This document shows positions 1 through 6,030 of a stretch of 6,030 nt of DNA, one piece after another. This stretch comes from Balneolaceae bacterium (GTDB lineage: Bacteria; Bacteroidota; Rhodothermia; Balneolales; Balneolaceae). The translations under genes were made by a program, and so were the position numbers. The notes below the pieces were generated by a model. That model did no database searches. It was given only the letters and a program-made list of their open reading frames with translations, and was not told where the DNA came from. The stretch covers positions 1 through 6,030 of the forward strand of contig PWFZ01000431.1 of assembly GCA_003555185.1 (NCBI GenBank), read 5' to 3'. The stretch's first letter is position 1, and the number at the start of each line of letters is the position of its first letter.

Positions 1-427
1 AGGTATCGTAGAGAAGCCAGAGGGGTGGGTCGTATTCCCCGATACGGATTTGCTGTTCGGCTTGAATGTGTTCTGCGGAGGCAAAAAACGGGGGGAGGTC
101 ACCTAATTGGATTAAGGTGATATCAATATTCTTAGAAGTAGGGATCCACTCTTCATCACTGAGCTGACTTTCGCCTATTTTGCATGCGCAGATGAATCCC
201 CAATCGCAGTGCTGATGTTCAGAAGTTTCTTTCTCCTCTTCATCTGACTCTGTTTCACAGTGGTCGTGAGATGATGACGAGGAGGTCATTGCATGACTGC
301 CCATCTCCATCATACAGAAATCAACAAGCTGCTTTGCATGCAATCCGGTTGGGATCAGAAATGCCATCAGCAGAAGTATTGCGGCTGCTTTGGTAAAGGA
401 TTGATATGTGGCTGAATATTTTTTCAC
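1..427 (-). CDS. Secreted His/Cys/acid-rich hypothetical protein, C-terminus beyond the left edge
   Basis: I do not recognise the family by name. My reading starts at GTG (427-425); an in-frame TAA lies two codons upstream, so the only alternative starts are internal, the first ATG being codon 21. There are 142 visible codons and no stop, so the gene runs off the left edge. The N-terminus looks like a Sec signal peptide: KKYS basic end, hydrophobic core AAAILLLMAFLIP (14-26), probable cleavage after LHA (29-31). The mature part holds five Cys (38, 57, 74, 80, 82) with His nearby: HDHC (54-57), HQHC (71-74) and CAC (80-82), separated by Ser-rich and Glu/Asp-rich stretches. Such clusters suggest periplasmic or surface metal binding (Cu, Zn or similar), but this is inference from composition only. 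It lies downstream of the oxidoreductase terminator, so it probably has its own promoter. The reading frame is well supported, the function is not. Confidence 0.72.
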   Translation of the reverse strand, partial: MKKYSATYQSFTKAAAILLLMAFLIPTGLHAKQLVDFCMMEMGSHAMTSSSSSHDHCETESDEEEKETSEHQHCDWGFICACKIGESQLSDEEWIPTSKNIDITLIQLGDLPPFFASAEHIQAEQQIRIGEYDPPLWLLYDT

Positions 428-438
428 ATTTTAGAATA

Positions 439-465
439 CAAAGTATGAAAGAGAAACCCATCAAA
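439..465 (-). promoter_or_regulatory. Possible Bacteroidota-type promoter for the secreted His/Cys-rich protein
   Basis: On the minus strand a TTTG (465-462) is followed after 16 nt by TACTTTG (445-439). This loosely resembles the Bacteroidota sigma-factor consensus TTTG / TAnnTTTG, but it has one base too few in the second element and a spacer at the short end. Transcription would start only a few bases before the GTG at 427, giving a nearly leaderless mRNA. A promoter is expected here because a terminator lies just upstream, but the match is weak. Confidence 0.2.
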
Positions 466-501
466 CCCAAAAATATTACACAATTCGCGGATTTTTATGT
501 T

Positions 502-547
502 AAAAAAATAAAGCAGGCCAATACTGTTACTTTAGCATTGGCCTGCT
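502..547 (-). terminator. Rho-independent terminator of the Gfo/Idh/MocA oxidoreductase
   Basis: A perfect 11-bp inverted repeat, AGCAGGCCAAT (512-522) and ATTGGCCTGCT (537-547), encloses a 14-nt loop. Read on the minus strand the hairpin is followed directly by TTATTTTTTTAA, a good U-tract. It begins 27 bases after the oxidoreductase stop codon. No comparable T-run follows on the plus strand, so it acts in one direction. It should insulate the downstream minus-strand gene from oxidoreductase transcription. Confidence 0.92.
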
Positions 548-573
548 GTTGAAAATCATTGGAATTTAGCTGA

Positions 574-2088
574 TTACGCAGGCATGTCCGGCAGTGTCCA
601 GCCGTCTCGGTATTCAGTTTTGATCAACCCTTCTGCAAATTCCTTTGCATTGATTGGGTCGGTCATGTCCCGACTGAATGATGGATGTCCATCTTCAATT
701 GTAAATCCATCTTTTTCTATAATTCTGAGCTCTTCGTTGTCCGAGATGTTTGTGAACTCCATATTTTCTCCATCCCACTCAAGCTCTTTGTGGAGCTCTT
801 GCAAGCGCACAGCAAGCACACCCATCACAACCATTTCGTTAAATGGACCAGACTGATCGAAAGATGACTTACACTCTGTACGGCTTTCGGCGCTCTCCTT
901 ACAGGCTCTTACCCAATCCATTACGTGGGCAGATTCACCTTCCGTGCCGTCAATTTCAACTCGACGTTCTGTTTTTGAAACGTTGGGCTCATTTCCGGAT
1001 AACAACCATGGATCGGACCCGTAACAGCCGCAAACCAGTGTATCTTCTGATCCGTGGAAAAGAACACCTCCCCCCCGATGATTCATGTCTCTGCCTTCGG
1101 GCCAGCCCTCAGGTTTGTTTGGTTCAATACCGCCATCATACCAATGCACGTCCACTTCGGGAAGTCGGCCGTAGCTGCTTTCGCGTTCGGGGTATGTCAA
1201 CTGTACTTTTTGTGCAGTGGGTGCAGAATCTTTGAGTAGCAGAGTCGAACTCCCCTGTACTTTTGTTGGGTACCCCAGTTCGAGTGCTTTGAACGGGGCG
1301 TGGAGAATATGGCAAGCCATGTCGCCAAGAGCACCGGTTCCATAATCCCACCAGCCGCGGAAATTCCATGGGGTGTAAATTTCGTTGTAGGGACGCATCT
1401 CGGCAGGACCCACAAATAGATCCCAGTCGAGCCAGTCCGGAACAGGCTGGACCTCTTCCGGTGTGTTCATACCCTGCACCCAGATAGGACGATCTGTAAA
1501 GGATTCAATTTTGGTAACGTCACCTATTACACCTTCTCTGACCCACTCTGTCATTTGATTAATCCCCTCGCCGGAAGCACCCTGATCACCCATTTGGGTA
1601 GCTATATTATATTCTTTGGCAAGGTTTGTTAGCAGTCGTGATTCGTAAACAGTATGGGTGAGTGGCTTTTCTACATACACGTGCTTGCCCATGGTCATGG
1701 CGTGTGCGGCAACGGTAGCGTGGGTATGATCGGCCGTTGCTACAACCACGGCATCGATATCATCTCCCATTTCATCATACATTTTCCGCCAGTCCCAATA
1801 TTTTTTTACGTTGGGATAGTGATCGAACGCCTCTTTTGAGTATCTCCAGTCTACATCACAAAGTGCTACAATATTTTCGGTCTCTTCAATTTGCCTGATT
1901 ACACCAAAACCGCGCCCACCAACTCCAACACAGGCGATATTAAGTTTGTCGCTTGGAGCTTTATAGCCGAGGCCGCTGATAACGTAACTTGGCAGAATTG
2001 AAATTCCTGCTGCGGCCACTGCTGATTTACCGAGGAAATCCCTACGGGAGATTCCTTTAATAACATCTTTCGTATTCTTTTTTCCCAT
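574..2088 (-). CDS. Tat-exported Gfo/Idh/MocA family oxidoreductase
   Basis: This is a probable NAD(P)-dependent sugar or polyol dehydrogenase-type enzyme, moved folded to the periplasm. Numbering is from ATG 2088. A Tat signal is clear: SRRDFLG (14-20), then a hydrophobic stretch rich in Ala and Ile. The Rossmann fold starts near residue 50 with the nucleotide-binding GVGGRG (55-60). EKP (140-142) supplies the Lys, and GALGDMACH (252-260) the Asp-x3-His pair, of the usual Gfo/Idh/MocA catalytic set; all are intact. The C-terminal half resembles the long forms common in Bacteroidota and Planctomycetes. At 504 residues it is longer than typical 330-450-residue members. A GTG directly precedes the ATG, so a one-codon longer start is possible; neither has a clear ribosome site. 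It is transcribed alone and ends at the terminator at 502-547. Periplasmic relatives such as glucose-fructose oxidoreductase keep their cofactor tightly bound. The substrate is unknown: there is no neighbouring sugar gene to suggest it. Confidence 0.95.
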   Translation of the reverse strand: MGKKNTKDVIKGISRRDFLGKSAVAAAGISILPSYVISGLGYKAPSDKLNIACVGVGGRGFGVIRQIEETENIVALCDVDWRYSKEAFDHYPNVKKYWDWRKMYDEMGDDIDAVVVATADHTHATVAAHAMTMGKHVYVEKPLTHTVYESRLLTNLAKEYNIATQMGDQGASGEGINQMTEWVREGVIGDVTKIESFTDRPIWVQGMNTPEEVQPVPDWLDWDLFVGPAEMRPYNEIYTPWNFRGWWDYGTGALGDMACHILHAPFKALELGYPTKVQGSSTLLLKDSAPTAQKVQLTYPERESSYGRLPEVDVHWYDGGIEPNKPEGWPEGRDMNHRGGGVLFHGSEDTLVCGCYGSDPWLLSGNEPNVSKTERRVEIDGTEGESAHVMDWVRACKESAESRTECKSSFDQSGPFNEMVVMGVLAVRLQELHKELEWDGENMEFTNISDNEELRIIEKDGFTIEDGHPSFSRDMTDPINAKEFAEGLIKTEYRDGWTLPDMPA

Positions 2089-2385
2089 CACAAAAAGGTT
2101 TTGGTTCGTAATTGCCGAATCATCTTCGTTCGTATCATAAATAAAATTTATGAGTATTACAGTAAAAGTGAGTCGGTTAAAAAAGTTAATATATACATTA
2201 ATACATTTTTTACTTCAAAATACCCAAGATGAAGTTGTCTCTATCGGAAGGATTCAGCGGAGCAACGGTTCATTGGAATGAATGAAGTTGCTCTGCACAC
2301 ATTTTTTTACATTGATACCTGTTCCCGAAAGGAGTTTATATCAAAAAAGTTTACCGAAAACAGAAAAACAGGTCGAATTCAGAGT
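2089..2385. promoter_or_regulatory. Divergent intergenic region carrying promoters for both flanking genes
   Basis: These 297 bases separate the oxidoreductase start from the methyltransferase start, so both promoters should lie here. The sequence is AT-rich between about 2130 and 2220. It contains a perfect 7-bp inverted repeat CATAAAT/ATTTATG with a 3-nt spacer (2136-2152) and a shorter TTAAT/ATTAA pair (2186-2201). Either could be an operator half-site pair, but in such AT-rich DNA they may be chance. I see no confident -33/-7 or -35/-10 pair. A plus-strand open frame runs from ATG 2278 into the methyltransferase, but its product does not look like protein-coding sequence. Confidence 0.45.
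2136..2152. repeat. Perfect 7-bp inverted repeat in the divergent intergenic region
   Basis: CATAAAT, spacer AAA, ATTTATG. It sits 48-64 bases upstream of the oxidoreductase ATG, a plausible place for an operator. It has no T-tract and low GC, so it is unlikely to be a terminator. The role is unknown. Confidence 0.3.
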
Positions 2386-3462
2386 ATGAGTGAAAAAGTA
2401 AATCGTTTAAAACCAAACCGGCCTTCGCCGATTGAGTTGCCGAAAGATCCGTTTTATTCGGGTAAACAATCACCTGTTGAGCCTGCCGTGGATCGGCTTC
2501 TGAACGGTGAATATGTGTTGGTGCAGGATCAATTCTCAGTGGGAATGAATATTTTATCGGCTTTAAAAAAGCATCTTTTCGGTGATGATAAAAAAGATAG
2601 CTTCAAGGCCTACCGTGGCAAGCGAACTAAATTTCACCACAGTTCTAATTATCTGCTGGCCCCGATCAAAAATAACAGGCTCGCCCTTAAAAAATCACCG
2701 GATATCGGCTGGCTGGAAAAACTCTATCCTGATGTGGAGGATTTTCATCTCCCGTTCCCACAAGTCCAGGGGCTGAACAGTGCCTGGCAGTGGTATACCA
2801 AGGGAATCAAATATCCGGTGCTCAAAGAAAAGGTTTACCCATATTATGGAGCTTATTTTCCAACCCGATTTGATCACCTCTACCTGTTTGATTACTGGCT
2901 GAAAAAATATTCGGGTCCAAAAAACACGGCAATAGATATCGGTACGGGCTGCGGAGTACTCTCTTTTCAGTTGCTAAACCGGGGTGTTGAAAAGGTGTAT
3001 GCAACGGATATTAATCCAAATGCCGTTATATCTGCATCTGAAGATACCGAACGGTTAGGACTGGAAGATCGACTTGAGATTTGGCAGTCAGACTTATTTC
3101 AGGTAATTGATAAGAGTGCAGATCTAGTGCTGTTTAATCCACCCTGGCTACCGGCTCAGAATGAAATTACCGGGCTGGATAGTGCTATTTATTATGATCC
3201 CGGACTTTTTGAACGGTTCTTTGATTCGGCAGGCGATTACCTTGCGGAGAAGGGGAGACTTGTAATTTTATTTTCGAACCTGGCGGAGGTTGCCGGGCTA
3301 GAGGTGGATCACCCGGTAGAAAAAGAACTGAAATCCAATAGCCGGTTTGAAAAGGTAAAGTATGTGAAACGAAAAGTGGTAAAGCCGTCAAAAAAAACCA
3401 AACGCCGAAATCACAGAACCGAGGAGTACGTTGAGTTGTGGGAGCTGAAAAAACAAGGTTAA
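2386..3462 (+). CDS. Class I SAM-dependent methyltransferase with NPPW motif, target unknown
   Basis: This is a 358-residue protein from ATG 2386. The methyltransferase domain is in the C-terminal half: SAM-binding motif I DIGTGCGVLS (184-193), acidic motif II ATDINPNAV with Asp 208, and motif IV NPPW (251-254). NPP[YFW] marks enzymes that methylate an amino or amide nitrogen, as in the PrmC/HemK, RsmC and N6-adenine groups, so RNA, DNA or protein amide targets are likelier than carbon or oxygen. Residues 1-170 match no domain I recognise; the segment just before the fold, AYFPTRFDHLYLFDYWL, resembles the lead-in of small-subunit rRNA or release-factor methyltransferases. The last 35 residues are strongly basic (KRK, KKTKRR), consistent with nucleic acid or ribosome contact. 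An upstream in-frame ATG (2278) would add 36 residues, which look like translated leader, so I prefer 2386. It stands alone, divergent from the oxidoreductase. Confidence 0.88.
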   Translation: MSEKVNRLKPNRPSPIELPKDPFYSGKQSPVEPAVDRLLNGEYVLVQDQFSVGMNILSALKKHLFGDDKKDSFKAYRGKRTKFHHSSNYLLAPIKNNRLALKKSPDIGWLEKLYPDVEDFHLPFPQVQGLNSAWQWYTKGIKYPVLKEKVYPYYGAYFPTRFDHLYLFDYWLKKYSGPKNTAIDIGTGCGVLSFQLLNRGVEKVYATDINPNAVISASEDTERLGLEDRLEIWQSDLFQVIDKSADLVLFNPPWLPAQNEITGLDSAIYYDPGLFERFFDSAGDYLAEKGRLVILFSNLAEVAGLEVDHPVEKELKSNSRFEKVKYVKRKVVKPSKKTKRRNHRTEEYVELWELKKQG

Positions 3463-3693
3463 ATAAGTTTTGATGGATCGCTCCGATTATCACACATTGT
3501 TTCAATATGTATATATTACAGTAACAAACCTGGAGTCAGAGTTGGAACTGAATACTCTTTTAGTTCAAAAAGAATTCGGTATTTAATTTTAGAGCTTAGA
3601 AAAGTATATTCGTAAGCTATCTTACATAGGCTGTCCACCATGTATGGTTAAAAAAATCGCTTTTAAGCACTATCAAAAAGCACTTCTGCATTT
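3463..3693. other. AT-rich intergenic gap, probable promoter region of the ligase-transporter pair
   Basis: I see no gene here and no hairpin with a T-tract after the methyltransferase stop, so its transcription end is not visible. A TATATTCG (3606-3613) resembles the Bacteroidota -7 element TAnnTTTG with one mismatch but lacks a TTTG at the right distance upstream. It lies inside a 6-bp inverted repeat AGCTTA/TAAGCT (3593-3619). Both could be promoter and operator, or chance. No ribosome-binding purine run precedes the ATG at 3694. Confidence 0.35.
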
Positions 3694-5625
3694 ATGGAAA
3701 ATAGAATTGTAGCTCAAAATTTGGCTGAGTTGTACCGTGAAGCGGCAAATCGCTATGGTTCACTTCCGGCTTTTGCAACCCGGAAAAAAGAATTGGAGTG
3801 GGAACCGGTTTCTTTTGAAGAACTTTATAACCGGGGTCTGAATTTAGCAACCGGTCTTATTGAGATGGGTGTAGAAGCCCGCGATCATGTGGGGCTTTTT
3901 GGTGATAACCGGTTTGAATGGATTCTTGCCGATTACGGGGTTCAGCTTTGTGGCGCTGCAGACGTGCCTCGCGGGAGGGACATCACAGATGCAGAGCTGG
4001 TTTATATTATCAATCACGCCGAAATTTCCATTGCCTTTGTTGAGACGAAAGTTCTTCTCGACCGAATACTTGAATTACGGTCAGAATTCGCTGGATTGAA
4101 AGAGATTATTCTCATGGATCCAAAAGCGGACGCCCCGGAAGGTGTACATACACTTGGGAATGTTGTCGACCACGGAGAAGCGCTAAGAAAGTATGGCAAT
4201 ACTCGTGCTGAAGAGCGGATTGCAGATATCCAATCCGATGATCTGTTTACCCTGATATATACATCAGGCACCACAGGAAAGCCGAAAGGGGTGATGCTAA
4301 CTCATTCCAACATGATGTCGCAGGTGAAGGGTATTCCTGTCGACCTGAACTGCACCGACAGGGTGCTTTCTATTTTACCGGTTTGGCACATATTTGAGCG
4401 GGTTTTTGAGATGTTTACCATCACCTGCGGTGTGTGTACGTATTATTCAAATATTCGACACCTGGCGGATGATCTGAAAAATGTGGAGCCGACGTTTATG
4501 GGGTCCGCTCCACGATTATGGGAGAGCCTGTACCAAAAAATTCTGAAAAAAGTGAGTGACTCGCATCCCATGCGTCAGCTGCTCTTTCACACTGCCTATT
4601 TCCTGAGTCGGCAGTACAAAAGCTCTCAGTTTTTTCTTTCCGGGCGCGACCTGAAGTTAGAGCCCTTTTCTAAAATAAAGCGGGCATTGCTGGCGCCATT
4701 TCATGCGGTTCGATGGCTGGCTGTGCTGCCGTTTTATGGATTTTTCAACGTAGCTGTGCTGGAACCGGTTCGAATGAGCGCGGGCGGTTCGCTAAAGGCG
4801 ACGGTTTCAGGTGGGGGGGCTCTTCCATCAGAGATAGATAAATTCTTTAACTTTATTGGTATCCCCGTTTTGGAAGGGTACGGTATGACCGAAACAGCTC
4901 CGGTTATTGCTGTTCGGCGAGAAGAGAATCTGGTGATAGGAACGGTGGGTCCGCCAATGGAAGATACGGAAGTACGAATTGCAGATATGGAATCTGGCGA
5001 AGTCCTTTATCCCAATAATAAATATCCTGACGAGGGGAGAGGGTTGAAGGGAGAAATTTTGGTGAAGGGCCCTCAGGTGATGAAAGGGTATTATCGAAAT
5101 CCCGAGCAGACCATAAAAACCATTCAGGATGGCTGGCTGAAAACCGGAGATTTGGGGATGATTACCTATAATGACTGTCTGAAAATTTTGGGCCGCTCAA
5201 AAGCGACGATTGTTCTCACAAGCGGTGAAAATCTTGAGCCGGAACCGATTGAAATGCGACTCACACAGAGTCCATATATCGAACATTGTATGGTAGTAGG
5301 GCAGGACAAAAAACAGATTGGTGCGTTGATTGTCCCCGATATTGAAGGGTTTAGGAAAAAAGGAATAGATCCCGATAGTATGCACGATTTGGCAGGTGAC
5401 CCGGAAGTTAGAAAGATTATTCAGGAAGAAATTAAGAAAATGATTTCGGTCGCAAATGGGTATAAGCGATTCGAGTTGATACAGGACTTTCGGCTGCTGC
5501 CTCAGAATTTCAGCACCGGTGAAGAGTTAACAAGTTTGTTTAAGATGAAACGCCACGTGATTCAAGATAAATATGCTGATTTGATAGAAGATATTTATAA
5601 CCCTGAACCTGCACAGGTAGCCTGA
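3694..5625 (+). CDS. Long-chain fatty acid--CoA ligase (AMP-forming acyl-CoA synthetase, FadD15/FAA1 type)
   Basis: It activates a fatty or related carboxylic acid with ATP to an acyl-adenylate, then transfers it to CoA; the product feeds beta-oxidation or lipid synthesis. At 643 residues it is full length for the long-chain class. All core ANL motifs are seen: P-loop YTSGTTGKPKG (189-199), GYGMTET (395-401), TGD (484-486), and the hinge region GRSKATIVLTSGENLEP (500-516). The C-terminal lysine region reads LTSLFKMKR (612-620), where many relatives have LTPTLKLKR; the lysines remain. A hydrophobic segment (331-356, LLAPFHAVRWLAVLPFYGFF) precedes the SGGGALP loop and may help the enzyme sit on the inner membrane. 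The VPRG segment after the early AAD (about 90-93) is typical of this bacterial subgroup. The start at 3694 fits the family N-terminus. Its stop overlaps the next gene by one base, so the two are probably one operon. Chain-length preference cannot be read from the sequence. Confidence 0.96.
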   Translation: MENRIVAQNLAELYREAANRYGSLPAFATRKKELEWEPVSFEELYNRGLNLATGLIEMGVEARDHVGLFGDNRFEWILADYGVQLCGAADVPRGRDITDAELVYIINHAEISIAFVETKVLLDRILELRSEFAGLKEIILMDPKADAPEGVHTLGNVVDHGEALRKYGNTRAEERIADIQSDDLFTLIYTSGTTGKPKGVMLTHSNMMSQVKGIPVDLNCTDRVLSILPVWHIFERVFEMFTITCGVCTYYSNIRHLADDLKNVEPTFMGSAPRLWESLYQKILKKVSDSHPMRQLLFHTAYFLSRQYKSSQFFLSGRDLKLEPFSKIKRALLAPFHAVRWLAVLPFYGFFNVAVLEPVRMSAGGSLKATVSGGGALPSEIDKFFNFIGIPVLEGYGMTETAPVIAVRREENLVIGTVGPPMEDTEVRIADMESGEVLYPNNKYPDEGRGLKGEILVKGPQVMKGYYRNPEQTIKTIQDGWLKTGDLGMITYNDCLKILGRSKATIVLTSGENLEPEPIEMRLTQSPYIEHCMVVGQDKKQIGALIVPDIEGFRKKGIDPDSMHDLAGDPEVRKIIQEEIKKMISVANGYKRFELIQDFRLLPQNFSTGEELTSLFKMKRHVIQDKYADLIEDIYNPEPAQVA

Positions 5626-6030
5626 TGGAATTCACAACACAATTACTTTATCCGCTTGATCAGGTTCTGCTTGCCGTGATGATTTTCTCCATCATGTTTG
5701 GTATGGGTGCAAGCCTGACCGTTGATGATTTTAAAACTGTGCTTCGCTATCCGCGGGGAATACTCATTGGGTTTCTTTCTCAGTTTGGGTTAATGCCATT
5801 CTTTGCCTATTTGCTGGCCGTATATTTCAATCTTCCGCCGGCGTATGCAATTGCCCTGATCCTGATCGGGTGTTTGCCGGGCGGAACCACCTCCAATATG
5901 TTCGCTTATTTTGCGCGCGGATCCGTGGCGCTGAGTATTGCCATGACAACCGCATCAACCATTCTTGCCCTGTTGATGATGCCGTTTCTGCTCGAATTTT
6001 ACACCGCAGAATTTACCCGCGAAATAAGCG
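5625..6030 (+). CDS. Bile acid:sodium symporter (BASS/SBF) family transporter, C-terminus beyond the right edge
   Basis: The frame is open from ATG 5625 to the window end, 135 codons; a complete family member has roughly 300 residues, so less than half is present. It is an inner-membrane secondary transporter with several visible hydrophobic segments: about 14-31, 45-67, 73-83 and 101-123. Family landmarks are MFGMGASL (24-31), the polar GCLPGGTTSN (82-91) and the following LSIAMTTAST (103-112). By my alignment to the Neisseria ASBT homologue, Gln 53, Ser 90, Asn 91, Ser 104 and Thr 108 fall at the sodium-ligand positions Q77, S114, N115, S128 and T132, with constant spacing. That supports sodium coupling, although the second half with the key Glu is not in the window. 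Despite the family name, bacterial members carry varied organic anions (keto acids, pantoate, taurocholate), so the substrate is open. The TGATG overlap with the ligase gene suggests translational coupling. Confidence 0.93.
   Translation, partial: MEFTTQLLYPLDQVLLAVMIFSIMFGMGASLTVDDFKTVLRYPRGILIGFLSQFGLMPFFAYLLAVYFNLPPAYAIALILIGCLPGGTTSNMFAYFARGSVALSIAMTTASTILALLMMPFLLEFYTAEFTREIS

Noticed and set aside
584..1235. Several plus-strand open frames opposite the oxidoreductase, the longest 843-1235.
   Set aside because: They are antisense to a clearly coding gene with intact catalytic motifs, and their products show no domain-like pattern.
2328..2334. AAAGGAG, a good Shine-Dalgarno match upstream of the methyltransferase.
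   Set aside because: No ATG, GTG or TTG start follows at the proper distance; the nearest in-frame triplet is ATA, and the preferred ATG is more than 50 bases away.
2278..2385. In-frame upstream extension of the methyltransferase, adding 36 residues from ATG 2278.
   Set aside because: The extra residues look like translated leader, with no hydrophobic or domain pattern, whereas MSEKVNRLKP from 2386 is a plausible N-terminus. It cannot be excluded without homologues.
3463..3500. Possible terminator after the methyltransferase (ATCG/CGAT near 3477-3488).
   Set aside because: The stem is only 4 bp and no T-tract follows.
3185..3505. Minus-strand open frame of 106 codons over the end of the methyltransferase and into the gap.
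   Set aside because: It is mostly antisense to the methyltransferase, with a low-complexity Pro- and Phe-rich product and no supporting signal.
3497..3517. TTGTTT followed by TATATT as a sigma-70-like promoter.
   Set aside because: The spacer is only 9 bases, far below the 16-18 needed.
2155..3524. The 11-mer TATTACAGTAA occurs at 2155-2165 and 3514-3524, both intergenic.
   Set aside because: A few repeated 11-mers are expected by chance in 6 kb of moderately AT-rich DNA, and no palindrome or further copies support a binding site.
1..6030. Mobile element, CRISPR, phage or defence island.
   Set aside because: There are no transposase, integrase, nuclease or toxin-antitoxin genes, no spaced direct repeats and no terminal inverted repeats; all genes look like housekeeping or metabolic functions.

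Overview
The window looks like an ordinary chromosomal segment, 6,030 bp long. It most likely comes from a Bacteroidota/Balneolota-type bacterium, probably marine or halotolerant. That assignment is inferred from three things: the style of the Tat-exported oxidoreductase, the acyl-CoA synthetase subtype, and the absence of clear Shine-Dalgarno sequences before the starts. No rRNA or protein marker in the window proves it. There are no tRNA or rRNA genes, CRISPR arrays, insertion sequences, integrases or phage genes.

Left part, minus strand (1-2088). A Tat-exported Gfo/Idh/MocA-family oxidoreductase (574-2088) ends in a strong intrinsic terminator (502-547). Beyond the terminator, in the same direction, is a small secreted protein rich in His, Cys and acidic residues (1-427). 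It is cut by the left edge. The terminator suggests the two are separate transcription units.

Middle. A divergent intergenic region (2089-2385) separates the oxidoreductase from a plus-strand class I SAM-dependent methyltransferase (2386-3462). This protein carries an NPPW motif and has a long N-terminal region that I do not recognise. A 231-bp AT-rich gap without a gene follows.

Right part, plus strand (3694-6030). A full-length long-chain fatty acid--CoA ligase of the FadD15/FAA1 type overlaps by one base (TGATG) the start of a bile acid:sodium symporter (BASS/SBF) family transporter, which is cut by the right edge. The overlap suggests co-transcription and translational coupling. A carboxylate importer paired with a CoA-forming ligase would make sense as an uptake-and-activation unit, but the substrate cannot be read from the sequence.

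I found no convincing undescribed multi-gene system. The items most worth a second look are the ligase-transporter pair, the methyltransferase of unknown target, and the possible metal-binding secreted protein.
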